Origin: Paracoccaceae bacterium
GTDB lineage: Bacteria > Pseudomonadota > Alphaproteobacteria > Rhodobacterales > Rhodobacteraceae
NCBI GenBank assembly: GCA_019911965.1
Contig: JAIOJF010000006.1
Location: 1-63,879, forward strand
Reading direction: 5' to 3'
DNA: 63,879 nt
Part shown: piece by piece, positions 36,602 to 45,381 of the stretch
Layout: the number at the start of each line of letters is the position of its first letter
How positions within the stretch are numbered: the stretch's first letter is position 1
The notes under the pieces: generated by a model
Databases searched by the model: none
Told to the model about the DNA's origin: nothing
Seen by the model: the letters and a program-made list of their open reading frames with translations, nothing else
Program-made: the position numbers and the translations under genes

Positions 36602-37207
36602 CTACATGCCGAGATATCGCCGCATCACCGATGTGACTTCGCGGGTAATCCTGACCTTCTGGGTTTCACCGCGCATCTCGGCATCAATCGCCTTCTGGCC
36701 ACCCAGCGCCTTCAGCTTGATTTCCACCGGGAACGGTTCGATCAGTTCGGTTTCGGTTGCCGCATCGCGGATGCAGACCTCGAAGATGATGGTATGCTGC
36801 CCGCCAATGGTCGCCCGCGCCTTCTGGCTGAGGGCATGGAACCGCTTGACGTTGATGTCGATATAGACCGGCTCGCCGCCATTCATCCCCAGCGTCGCCT
36901 GCGATATGGCCAGATCGAGGATATCGCTGACCTGACGGCGGCGATCGCCATAAGGGTCCTCGCGCCAGACGATATCCGAGCCTGGCAGGAACAGGTTGGC
37001 CTCGGACACGGTCAGGCTTTCGGGCACGTTCACCCGAACGTCCTTCACATGCCAGGCCAGGCTTTGCGAGCTTTTGATTCCGGTGGTCAGGCCGGGCATG
37101 GTCGATTGCGGGATCTGCTCCAGCGGCGCATTGCGCGTGGCGACGCTGTTGCAGGCGCCAAGCGCCGTAACGAGCGCGATAGCAGAGATCAGTCGTGACC
37201 TTTTCAT
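36602..37207 (-). CDS. Lipoprotein of a Rhodobacterales family (DUF6778-like)
   Basis: A 201-residue protein with a lipoprotein signal peptide; the lipobox LGAC places the acylated cysteine at residue 19 or so (LVTALGACNS). The mature part contains paired phrases AWHVKDVRVNVPESL and TREVTSVMRRYLGM. I recall the domain as DUF6778, function unknown. GGAGG sits 7 bases before the ATG at 37207. It leads the operon with the RNA methyltransferase 39 bases downstream. Confidence 0.8.
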   Translation of the reverse strand: MKRSRLISAIALVTALGACNSVATRNAPLEQIPQSTMPGLTTGIKSSQSLAWHVKDVRVNVPESLTVSEANLFLPGSDIVWREDPYGDRRRQVSDILDLAISQATLGMNGGEPVYIDINVKRFHALSQKARATIGGQHTIIFEVCIRDAATETELIEPFPVEIKLKALGGQKAIDAEMRGETQKVRITREVTSVMRRYLGM

Positions 37208-37219
37208 TTTCGCCTCCTT

Positions 37220-37240
37220 GAAAGGGACCAATTCCCTTTC
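37220..37240 (-). promoter_or_regulatory. Leader hairpin before the lipoprotein gene
   Basis: GAAAGGGA (37220-37227) and TCCCTTTC (37233-37240) make a perfect 8-bp stem with a 5-nt loop, ending just upstream of the AAGGAGG ribosome binding site. It could be an mRNA stabiliser, an operator or a remnant terminator. Confidence 0.45.
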
Positions 37241-37355
37241 CGTGATGCGAAAATTGCCCGGACAAGTTGACGAAAATTCGACAGGCCCGCGCCGCGAATG
37301 TGATCATTTCGTGTTTTGATACAGTCGCGCCGTTTTGCCTGCTTTGGTGAAACGC

Positions 37356-37380
37356 GCCGGGCGGCTACAGGACGCCCGGC
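37356..37380 (-). terminator. Terminator-like hairpin at the end of the sox operon
   Basis: GCCGGGCG (37356-37363) and CGCCCGGC (37373-37380) form an 8-bp stem whose loop contains the soxG stop codon. On the minus strand GCGTTT follows, a poor U-tract. It is the only candidate end signal for the sox operon. Confidence 0.45.
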
Positions 37381-37931
37381 AAGGTATCGGCGGCAGCGGC
37401 GTTTTCCAGCCAGCGGAACATATGGGCCCCGACCGAGCGGAAACAGACCAAATGCAGGGTTTCAGCCTCCGACAGCCAGAAGGCGGCGGCGATCTGGCCA
37501 ATCCGGCTGCGGCGGATTTCACCGATGGGCAGACCGGCTGGCGACAGATCGGCAGGCGCACCCTTGGCGATCACCTCGCGCACGCCTGTGCCCGTCAGCG
37601 TAAACATGGCACGCGCGTCGGATACGTTGACCGCCAGATGGTGCACGCCCACCAGCGCCTTGTCCAGCTTTGCCACCAGCGCATCGGCCCCGGCGTGATC
37701 GCACAACAAAAGCACCTCGTCGGGCGACATCCAGGCGACGCCGCCATTCTTGCCCTTCTTGATCTGGCGGGCTTTCGGCATTGCCAGCCCGACCGCCGCC
37801 TTGACCGCGCCTGCGACCTTGGCATCGCCGAGATCACCCCTGAGCGTGACCATCCCCTGCAGGCCGTCCTCGCGGATATCTACCGCACCGCTAAACTCGG
37901 CACCCGCCATGCTTGAAACCGCCTCAGGCAT
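37365..37931 (-). CDS. soxG: Sarcosine oxidase gamma subunit
   Basis: The small 188-residue subunit of heterotetrameric sarcosine oxidase. It resembles part of the aminomethyltransferase fold and caps the folate-binding side of the alpha subunit. Its start ATG overlaps the soxA stop (ATGCCTGA, 8 bases), as in other sox operons. An upstream ATG at 37970 would overlap soxA more and lacks support. It is the last gene of the operon. Confidence 0.9.
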   Translation of the reverse strand: MPEAVSSMAGAEFSGAVDIREDGLQGMVTLRGDLGDAKVAGAVKAAVGLAMPKARQIKKGKNGGVAWMSPDEVLLLCDHAGADALVAKLDKALVGVHHLAVNVSDARAMFTLTGTGVREVIAKGAPADLSPAGLPIGEIRRSRIGQIAAAFWLSEAETLHLVCFRSVGAHMFRWLENAAAADTLPGVL

Positions 37932-40900
37932 TCTGCCGCTCCCCGTCCTTGTCCAGGAATACCGGATCAACCACCTTGGCCCGGATCACCTTGCCGTCGC
38001 CCACCGGGAAGGACAGCACCTCGCCCATCCGCCTGGAGCCACCCTTGATCAGCGCCATCGCGATGGACCGGTTGAGGGTCGGCGAGTAATAGGTCGAGGT
38101 GACATGGCCGATGATGTTTTCCATGCCATTGTCGCGCTTCGGCCCCTCGATGGCATGCGCGGCTTCGGGCAGTACCACGGCGGGGTCTTCGGTGGCCAGA
38201 CCGACCAGTTGCTTGCGGTTTTCATCCCTCATGAAGCTGCGCTGTTGCGCCCGTTTGCCCAGGAAATCCGCCTTTTTCTTAGAAATTGCCCAGTGCAGGC
38301 CCAGATCTTGCGGGATCACCGTGCCGTCGGTTTCATCACCGATCATGATGAAGCCTTTCTCGGCGCGCATCACATGCAAGGCCTCGGTGCCGTAGGGCTG
38401 GATGCCGTGGGCGGCCCCGGCCTTCAGCGCGGCATCCCAGAAGGCGCGGCCCTGGCTGGCGGGAACGGCGATTTCATAGCTGAGTTCACCGGAAAACGAG
38501 ATGCGGAAGGCGCGGGCCGTGATACCGGCGATACTGCCGTCCTGAAAGGTCATGAACGGCATCGCCTCGCGGCTGACATCCATGCCTTCAACACCCATCG
38601 CCTCGATCACCTTGCGGGCGTTCGGCCCGACAATGCCGATCTGCGCCCATTGCTCGGTCACGTTGGCGGTATAGACCTTCCAGTCCCACCATTCGGTCTG
38701 CAGCCATTCCTCCATCCAGGCATGGATACGGTCTGACCCGCCCGAGGTGGTGTGGCACAGGAAGGTATCCTCGGACAGCCGCGCCACCACGCCGTCGTCG
38801 CTCAGGAAGCCGTTTTCGCTGCACATCAGCCCGTAGCGGCATTTGCCGATGGCCAGGTTGGACATCATGTTGGTGTAGAGCATGTCCACGAAGCGGCCCG
38901 CATCCGGGCCCTTGACGATGATCTTGCCAAGGGTCGAGGCGTCCAGCAGGCCAACGTTTTGCCGCGTGTTCAGGATTTCCCGGCGCACCGCATCCTTCAC
39001 GCTTTCGCCGGGCTTTTGCAGCGTATAGGGGCGGCGCCAGTCGGCCACCGGCTCCCAATGCGCGCCGTTTGCATCCAGCCAGTCGTGGATCGGGGTCCGG
39101 CGCACCGGCTTGAACAGATCGCCCCGCGCATCACCGGCAATCGCACCGAACGAGATCGGCTGATAGGGCGGGCGGAAGGTGGTGGTGCCGACCGCCGGGA
39201 TATCGGCGTTCAGGCTGTCGGCAAGGATGGCCAGGCCGTTGATATTGCTGAGCTTGCCCTGATCGGACGCCATACCAAGCGTGGTGTAGCGCTTGGTATG
39301 CTCGACACTTTCATATCCTTCCTGCGCCGCCAGCCGCACATCGGACACCTTGACGTCGTTCTGGTAATCCAGAAACGCCTTCATCTGCAATTTCTTCGAG
39401 GCCCCCTGCGGCATCTGCCAGACCGGCAGCATCGGTGCCGCCGCCTCGCCAGCCGCCTGCGGGGCGGTATCGTCGGCGGGCTTGCCGCCCGTCTCGGTTG
39501 CGGCACGCCGGCCTGCCTCATGCGCGTCCGCCAGCACCGAGGCGGTATCGAGATGACCATTGGCGGTTCCGGCGGCGATGACGAAGCCAGCGCCATCCGC
39601 GCCGGTCGGCGGGCGGTTGGGATCGGGGCGGAACATCGCATGGTCGCGGTCCCAGTCCAGCTTGCCGCCGCAATGCGACCACAGATGCACCACCGGAGAC
39701 CAGCCGCCGGACATCGCCACCGCGTCGCATTTGATCTCCTCAAGCGCGGAACCTTCACCGGCCTGCATGCAGATGGAAACGCCTTCGACCTTCTTGTTGC
39801 CAGAAACCCTGGCGATGGCCTTGCCGGTATCCACCCTTATGCCCAGTTTGCGGGCGCGGGCAGGCAGGTCGCCATCGGCGCTGTCGCGCGCATCTATCAC
39901 GGCGGGCACGACCAGCCCGGCCTGTTTCAGCGCGATTGCGGTGCGGTAGGCGTCATCGTTATTGGTGACGATCACCGTGCGGTCGCCCGGCGAGACACCG
40001 AAATTGGTGACGTAATCGCGCACCGCCCCGGCCAGCATGACGCCAGGAACATCGTTGCCGGCAAAGGCCAGCGGGCGCTCGATTGCGCCGGTGGCGGTGA
40101 TGATGCGCCGCGCGCGGATCCGCCACAACCGGTGGCGCGGGCCGGGGATTTCGGGCGCGTGATCGCTCAGCCGTTCATAAGCGGTGAGATAGCCGTGATC
40201 GTAGACCCCGGCCCCCATCGTGCGGTTGCGCAGCGTGACATTGTCCATCGCCTGCAACTCGGCCACCGCGCCTGCCACCCAATCGGCGGCAGGCTTGCCC
40301 GCGATCTTGGCACCGTCAACCGGTGCGCGGCCACCCCAATGCGCGGTCTGCTCGACCAGCAGCACCTTCACCCCGGCGCGACCGGCCTGCAAGGCGGCCT
40401 GAAGCCCGGCAATACCGCCGCCGATGACGACGATATCGCTGTGATAGTAGAAATACTCGTAGCGGTCGGCATCGCGGTGCTTGGGCGGCTTGCCGAGGCC
40501 AGCGGCCTGACGCACCACCGGCTCGAACAGGTGTTTCCAGGCGAAACGCGGGAACATGAAGGTCTTGTAATAGAACCCCGCCGGAAAGAAGCGCGACATC
40601 ACGCGGTTGACCGCGCCGACATCGAATTCAAGGCTCGGCCAGTGGTTCTGGCTGGTGGCATAAAGCCCGTCGAACAATTCGGTGGTGGTGGTGCGCTGGT
40701 TCGGCTCGAACCGGCCCTCGCGCCCCAAACCGACCAGCGCGTTGGGTTCTTCCGGGCCTGCAGCGATAATGCCGCGCGGACGGTGATACTTGTAGGACCG
40801 CCCGACCAGCACCTGCCCGTTAGCCAGCAGGGCCGAGGCCAGCGTATCACCGGCAAAACCCTTGAAGCGCTTGCCGTTGAAGCGGAATTCCAGCGGTTTG

Positions 40901-40944
40901 GTACGGTCGATCAGACGACCGGTATCGGCAAGCCGGGTGCTCAT
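37924..40944 (-). CDS. soxA: Sarcosine oxidase alpha subunit
   Basis: The large 1006-residue subunit. The N-terminus is ferredoxin-like (LEFRFNGKRFKGFAGDTLAS). A dinucleotide-binding fold follows (VVIGGGIAGLQAALQAG), and the C-terminal third resembles the glycine cleavage T-protein that holds tetrahydrofolate. The complex demethylates sarcosine to glycine, 5,10-methylene-THF and H2O2. The ATG at 40944 overlaps the soxD stop by 4 bases (ATGA). A longer frame to 41085 is only an open frame over soxD. Confidence 0.95.
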   Translation of the reverse strand: MSTRLADTGRLIDRTKPLEFRFNGKRFKGFAGDTLASALLANGQVLVGRSYKYHRPRGIIAAGPEEPNALVGLGREGRFEPNQRTTTTELFDGLYATSQNHWPSLEFDVGAVNRVMSRFFPAGFYYKTFMFPRFAWKHLFEPVVRQAAGLGKPPKHRDADRYEYFYYHSDIVVIGGGIAGLQAALQAGRAGVKVLLVEQTAHWGGRAPVDGAKIAGKPAADWVAGAVAELQAMDNVTLRNRTMGAGVYDHGYLTAYERLSDHAPEIPGPRHRLWRIRARRIITATGAIERPLAFAGNDVPGVMLAGAVRDYVTNFGVSPGDRTVIVTNNDDAYRTAIALKQAGLVVPAVIDARDSADGDLPARARKLGIRVDTGKAIARVSGNKKVEGVSICMQAGEGSALEEIKCDAVAMSGGWSPVVHLWSHCGGKLDWDRDHAMFRPDPNRPPTGADGAGFVIAAGTANGHLDTASVLADAHEAGRRAATETGGKPADDTAPQAAGEAAAPMLPVWQMPQGASKKLQMKAFLDYQNDVKVSDVRLAAQEGYESVEHTKRYTTLGMASDQGKLSNINGLAILADSLNADIPAVGTTTFRPPYQPISFGAIAGDARGDLFKPVRRTPIHDWLDANGAHWEPVADWRRPYTLQKPGESVKDAVRREILNTRQNVGLLDASTLGKIIVKGPDAGRFVDMLYTNMMSNLAIGKCRYGLMCSENGFLSDDGVVARLSEDTFLCHTTSGGSDRIHAWMEEWLQTEWWDWKVYTANVTEQWAQIGIVGPNARKVIEAMGVEGMDVSREAMPFMTFQDGSIAGITARAFRISFSGELSYEIAVPASQGRAFWDAALKAGAAHGIQPYGTEALHVMRAEKGFIMIGDETDGTVIPQDLGLHWAISKKKADFLGKRAQQRSFMRDENRKQLVGLATEDPAVVLPEAAHAIEGPKRDNGMENIIGHVTSTYYSPTLNRSIAMALIKGGSRRMGEVLSFPVGDGKVIRAKVVDPVFLDKDGERQNA

Positions 40945-41267
40945 TTTTGGAACCCTTCCCAGTCGGGGCGTTTCTTTCTTATCAGCGCCTGCAAGGCCTT
41001 CGGCGGCTCCAGCGTCTGGGCCGGATAGGTGCCGAACACCTCCAGAGTGGCGGTATCGCGGGCGGCGTGGAACCACTTGCCGCAACCGAAGGCATGGCGC
41101 CAGCGTTCGAAATGCACACCCTTGGGGTTGCGCTTGTGAAACAGGTAGCCCTCGAACTCGTCGTCCGAGGCTTCCGGGCCGTGCCGGGTGATATGCGCCT
41201 CGCCGCCGGGGGCGAGATCGGTTTCATCGGCGGCAATGCCGCAATTCGGGCAGGTGAGTATCAGCAT
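40941..41267 (-). CDS. soxD: Sarcosine oxidase delta subunit
   Basis: A 108-residue zinc-binding subunit. Ligands are visible as CPNCG near the start and the RHAFGCGKWF stretch in the middle. It is needed for assembly of the four-subunit enzyme. It overlaps soxA by 4 bases. Unusually, 54 bases and an unrelated gene separate it from soxB. Confidence 0.94.
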   Translation of the reverse strand: MLILTCPNCGIAADETDLAPGGEAHITRHGPEASDDEFEGYLFHKRNPKGVHFERWRHAFGCGKWFHAARDTATLEVFGTYPAQTLEPPKALQALIRKKRPDWEGFQK

Positions 41268-41321
41268 GTGATATCTCCTAAGTCGGACATGTTCGTGATG
41301 CGGTTGCGGGTGAATGGGATT

Positions 41322-41834
41322 TCACGCATGGAGCCATTCCCGGCAATACAAAGCGCCCTGTTCTGCCTTGAACCGGTCGGACAGATCGACCCGAACCACA
41401 TCGTCGATACCGGTCAGTTCGACCGTGACGGAGGGGTTGTCCATCAGCGCATGATACAACGCCAATCCCTGCGAGCCGATGCCGATAGGCACCTGCAACT
41501 GCTTGCCATAAAGCTTCATCGGCAGCACGATGGTTTTGCCATCGGGAAAGATGAAACGGATTTTCTGCCTGCCGCCGGCGCTGGCATATTCCGGGTGCTG
41601 TGCCAGCAGCATCACCGACTTTCCGACCCGCCAGTGAACTGCAACACCAACCATATGGCCACGTTCGCTTTTGACATTGGCCTGCCCGGAACAGGAATGC
41701 TTTGAGACGCTGCCGTGGATGGTGAAGGTCTGGAATTTCATCCTCAGGGTCTCGCCCTGATGATAGGCCAGCGCCGGAGCCGCCAGCAGCAGCGCGGCCA
41801 GCAGCAGGCCCAGGGTTTTGCGTGAATTTGCCAT
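41322..41834 (-). CDS. Secreted protein of unknown function inside the sox operon
   Basis: A 170-residue protein with a clear signal peptide (LGLLLAALLLAAPALA, cut before YHQGE). The mature part is basic and contains two cysteines (KHSCSGQ and LYCREW) that could form a disulfide. The stretch MVGVAVHWRVGKSVMLLAQHPEY and a later FIFPDGKTIVLPM suggest a beta-rich fold. I do not recognise the family. Its ATG shares one base with the soxB stop (TGATG), so it is co-expressed with the oxidase. Confidence 0.8.
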   Translation of the reverse strand: MANSRKTLGLLLAALLLAAPALAYHQGETLRMKFQTFTIHGSVSKHSCSGQANVKSERGHMVGVAVHWRVGKSVMLLAQHPEYASAGGRQKIRFIFPDGKTIVLPMKLYGKQLQVPIGIGSQGLALYHALMDNPSVTVELTGIDDVVRVDLSDRFKAEQGALYCREWLHA

Positions 41835-43081
41835 CAATGCGCCACCCCCGCCGCGACGCTTTCGTCGATGAAGCGGCCCTCGCGGAAGCGGTCCAGCCCG
41901 AAGCCGGCGGCCAGCGCGTCCGGCTGGCCGCTGGCCATCGTCGCCGCCATCGCCCAGCCGGAGCCGGGGATCGACTTGAAGCCGCCGGTGCCCCAGCCGC
42001 AATTGATGAAGGTGTTGCCCAAGGGCGTCTTGCCGATGATCGGCGAGCGATCCCCGGTCATGTCCACGATGCCGCCCCACTGGCGCAGCATCTTCAGGCG
42101 GCTGATGATCGGGAAGGTCTCGATCAATGCGCGGACGGTTTCCTCGACATGGTGGAACGAGCCGCGCTGGGTGTAGTTGTTGAAGCCATCCGCACCGCCG
42201 CCGATCACCATTTCGCCTTTGTCGGATTGCGACATGTAGCCATGCACCGTGTTGGCCATCACCACCACATCTATGCAGGGCTTGATCGGCTCGGACACCA
42301 GCGCCTGCAACGCCACCGATTCGATCGGCAGGCGGAACCCGGCCATGTCCGCCAGCACCCCGGAATTGCCCGCCACCACGATTCCCAGCTTCTTGCAGGC
42401 GATATCGCCTTTGGTGGTGCGCACGCCGGTGACCTTGCCGTCCTTCTGGTCGATGCCGGTCACTTCGCATTGCTGGATGATGTCCATGCCCATGTCGCTG
42501 CAGGCCCGCGCATAGCCCCAGGCCACCGCATCATGCCGCCCGGTGCCGCCGCGCGGCTGCCACAAGGCACCCAGTACCGGATAGCGCGGCCCGGCAAGTT
42601 CGATGATCGGCACCAGCTTTTTCACCTCGGCAGGACTGATGAACCGGGTTTCGATACCTTGCAGGCGGTTGGCATGTTCGGTGCGCTTGTAGCCCCTGAT
42701 CTCGTGTTCGGTCTGGGCCAGCATCATCACGCCGCGCGGCGAGAACATGACGTTGTAATTCAGCTCCTGACTAAGCGTCTCGTAGAGCGAACGCGCCTTT
42801 TCGTAGATCGCGGCGCTTTCATCCTGAAGGTAGTTCGAGCGGATGATGGTGGTGTTGCGCCCGGTATTGCCACCACCCAGCCAACCTTTCTCGATCACCG
42901 CGACATTGCGAATGCCGTGGTTCTTGCCAAGGTAATAGGCGGTTGCCAGACCATGCCCGCCGGCACCGATGATGATGACGTCATAGGCCTTTTTCGGCAT
43001 TGGCGAACGCCAGGCGCGTTCCCAGCCGGTGTGAAACCGGGCGGCCTCGCGGGCAATGGCAAAGGCGGAATAGCGGCGCAT
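41834..43081 (-). CDS. soxB: Sarcosine oxidase beta subunit
   Basis: A 415-residue flavoprotein. The FAD-binding motif is DVIIIGAGGHGLATAYYLG. The His in RHDAVAWG corresponds to the residue that binds FMN covalently in characterised enzymes. The start MRRYSAFAIAREA at 43081 fits the family and has AGGAG upstream; an ATG at 43108 is in frame. It is the first gene of the operon, divergent from ccmI across 281 bases. Confidence 0.95.
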   Translation of the reverse strand: MRRYSAFAIAREAARFHTGWERAWRSPMPKKAYDVIIIGAGGHGLATAYYLGKNHGIRNVAVIEKGWLGGGNTGRNTTIIRSNYLQDESAAIYEKARSLYETLSQELNYNVMFSPRGVMMLAQTEHEIRGYKRTEHANRLQGIETRFISPAEVKKLVPIIELAGPRYPVLGALWQPRGGTGRHDAVAWGYARACSDMGMDIIQQCEVTGIDQKDGKVTGVRTTKGDIACKKLGIVVAGNSGVLADMAGFRLPIESVALQALVSEPIKPCIDVVVMANTVHGYMSQSDKGEMVIGGGADGFNNYTQRGSFHHVEETVRALIETFPIISRLKMLRQWGGIVDMTGDRSPIIGKTPLGNTFINCGWGTGGFKSIPGSGWAMAATMASGQPDALAAGFGLDRFREGRFIDESVAAGVAH

Positions 43082-43362
43082 GGACGGCTCCTGATCCGGT
43101 CTGGTCACAATGTCTTTTCCCGCTCGCCAAGGGTGACTCGGGCGGGCGGGCAGATTTTCGCCCCTGTCTGCGGCAGATCGCCCCTTCGGGTCATCCGCCC
43201 AGCGGCATTTCCCCTAGGAATAGCGACATTCGCGCGGAACGAAAAGCCCACCGGCAGCATGGCCTGCACCGGGTTGATCTGGGGGGTTTCGTGTGGTCGC
43301 CTGCTCGGCTACAAGGCCCGCAACAGACCCCGGGTTTTGGGGCCAAGAACGGGACAAGGCAT

Positions 43363-44604
43363 ATGGTATTCTGGCTGGTCGCAGGGGCATTGGCGGTGAT
43401 CGTGGCGCTGATCGTGATTGCACCGCTGATCCGGGCGCGAGGCCGTGCTGAAGGCGGCGTGGCGCGGTTCGATATCGCCATCTACCGCGATCAACTGGCC
43501 GAGGTGGACCGCGATGTCGAGCGTGGCCGCCTGTCCGCCACCGAGGCCGAGCAGACCCGGCTGGAAATCAAGCGCCGCATCCTCGAAGCCGACCGTGCGG
43601 ACACCGACGAGGCCGGCACCGCCGAGGCCGCCCGCCCCCTAAGCCTGGTCACCGGTATCGTTCTGGTGTTGGCGTTGCTGGGTGGAACCGCAGGCACCTA
43701 CCTTGCCATCGGCGCACCCGGCGCCGGCGACATGCCGCTGAAACTGCGCCGCGAGCGTGCTGCCGAAATCAACGCCAGCCGCCCAAGTCAGGAAATAGCA
43801 GAGGCCGAGGTTGGCAATGCCACCGACATGGCCGAAGCCGCGGGCGCGGAATACCGCGATCTGGTGGCACGCCTGCGCGAAACCGCCGCCGCGAGGATCG
43901 GCGATATTCAGGGCCAGATGCTGCTGGCCCAGCACGAGGCGCGGCTGGGCAATTTCGCTGCCGCCCGCATCGCGCAAGGCAATGTGGTGGCCCTGAAGGG
44001 CGACGCCGCAACCGGCGAGGATTTCACCGATCTGGCGGAACTGATGATCATTGCCGCCGGTGGCTATGTCTCGCCGCAAGCGGAACAGGCGTTGTCGGCG
44101 GCGCTTCGCCTGACGCCTGAAAATCCCCGCACCCGCTATTATTCCGGCCTTGACCTGGCGCAGAACGGTCGCGCCGATATCGCCTATCAGGTCTGGATGA
44201 AATTGTTGCAGGACGGCCCGCCCGACGCGCCCTGGATCGCGCCGATCCTCGATCAGATCAATGACGTTGCGAATCTGGCCGGCCTGCCGCCACCCGACCT
44301 GCCCGGGCGCGATCAGGCCCCGCTGGCCGGGCCGAGCGCCGAAGACATGGAGGCCGCCGGGGCGCAGAGTGCCGAAGACCGCGATGCGATGGTGCGCGGC
44401 ATGGTGGCGCAATTGTCCGAGCGCCTGGCATCCGAGGGCGGAAGCGCTGCGGAATGGGCGCAACTGATCCGCGCCTACGGCGTACTGGGCGAGGCCGAAC
44501 TGGCCGCCGCTGCCTGGCAGGACGCGCAAGCCGCGCTGGCCGATGATCCCGAGGGGCTGGCCGAAGCCAATGCCGCCGCACGCGATGCCGGGATCGCAGA
44601 TTGA
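43363..44604 (+). CDS. ccmI: Cytochrome c biogenesis protein CcmI
   Basis: A 413-residue membrane protein with two N-terminal helices (VFWLVAGALAVIVALIVIAPL and a second near LVTGIVLVLALLGGTAG) separated by a leucine-zipper-like cytoplasmic loop. The periplasmic C-terminal part is helical and TPR-like. CcmI holds apocytochrome c for heme ligation. A GGGACAAGG precedes the ATG at 43363. Its stop overlaps the ruvX TTG start. Confidence 0.92.
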   Translation: MVFWLVAGALAVIVALIVIAPLIRARGRAEGGVARFDIAIYRDQLAEVDRDVERGRLSATEAEQTRLEIKRRILEADRADTDEAGTAEAARPLSLVTGIVLVLALLGGTAGTYLAIGAPGAGDMPLKLRRERAAEINASRPSQEIAEAEVGNATDMAEAAGAEYRDLVARLRETAAARIGDIQGQMLLAQHEARLGNFAAARIAQGNVVALKGDAATGEDFTDLAELMIIAAGGYVSPQAEQALSAALRLTPENPRTRYYSGLDLAQNGRADIAYQVWMKLLQDGPPDAPWIAPILDQINDVANLAGLPPPDLPGRDQAPLAGPSAEDMEAAGAQSAEDRDAMVRGMVAQLSERLASEGGSAAEWAQLIRAYGVLGEAELAAAAWQDAQAALADDPEGLAEANAAARDAGIAD

Positions 44605-45086
44605 CCTTGATCTTCGAGGATATCGCCGCGTTTCGCGCCCTGCTTCCGGCGCATCGACCGCTGATCGGCCTTGACCTTGGCACCAGGACCATCGGCGTGG
44701 CGGTTTCCGATCTGATGTGGTCGGTCGCCACACCGCAGGAAACCATCCGGCGCACCAAATTCACCGCCGATGCCGCCGCACTTCTGGCCATTGCCAGGGA
44801 CCGTCGGGCGGGTGGCCTGATCCTCGGTCTGCCCAGAAACATGGATGGCAGCGAAGGCCCTCGCTGCCAGTCCACCCGCGCATTCGCCCGGAACCTGTCG
44901 CGCCTCAGCGACCTGCCGATCTGTTTCTGGGATGAACGCCTGTCCACAATCGCCGCCGAACGCGCCCTGATCGAGGCGGATACGTCGCGAAAACGTCGCG
45001 CCGAGGTGATAGATCACGTCGCCGCTGCCTATATATTGCAAGGGGCGCTGGATCGGCTGGCGCATCTGCAAGGCCAGGGACAATGA
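44601..45086 (+). CDS. ruvX: Putative Holliday junction resolvase / pre-16S rRNA nuclease YqgF
   Basis: A 161-residue RNase H-fold nuclease. Motifs are GLDLGTRTIGVAVSD at the start, LGLPRNMDGSEG, and WDERLSTIAAERAL, with the last catalytic Asp in AEVIDHVAAAYIL. The start is a TTG overlapping the ccmI stop (TTGA), so expression is coupled. E. coli YqgF trims 16S rRNA; a role in recombination is not excluded. Confidence 0.9.
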   Translation: MTLIFEDIAAFRALLPAHRPLIGLDLGTRTIGVAVSDLMWSVATPQETIRRTKFTADAAALLAIARDRRAGGLILGLPRNMDGSEGPRCQSTRAFARNLSRLSDLPICFWDERLSTIAAERALIEADTSRKRRAEVIDHVAAAYILQGALDRLAHLQGQGQ

Positions 45087-45322
45087 GCGACGATATCTGG
45101 GCCCGCGACGAGATCGAAAGCCCCTGCCGCAAGGTCTGCGTGATCCACGAGGATAGCGGCCTCTGCATGGGCTGCTATCGCAGCCGCGCCGAAATCGCCA
45201 CCTGGTCGCGGATGGAACCGCAAACGCGCCGCGCCATCATGGCGGAACTGGCGGACCGCGCGCTGCTGATCCAGGGCCGTCGGCGCGGCGGACGCGCCCG
45301 CAATACTGCCGACATAGGGTGA
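45083..45322 (+). CDS. DUF1289-domain small protein
   Basis: A 79-residue protein. The domain's cysteine pattern is present: SPCRKVCVIHEDSGLCMGCYRS, giving a four-cysteine cluster that probably binds zinc or iron-sulfur. Function is unknown. Its start overlaps the ruvX stop by 4 bases. Confidence 0.88.
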   Translation: MSDDIWARDEIESPCRKVCVIHEDSGLCMGCYRSRAEIATWSRMEPQTRRAIMAELADRALLIQGRRRGGRARNTADIG

Positions 45323-45381
45323 CAGGCCACCGGCGCAGGGTTATCATCGCCGCCGGGAAACCGTGATGGGCGGGGGACGAG

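Noticed and set aside
38752-41028. 758-codon plus-strand frame opposite soxA
   Set aside because: It mirrors the real soxA gene, has His/Arg/Gly-rich antisense composition and no known domain. High GC creates many such frames.
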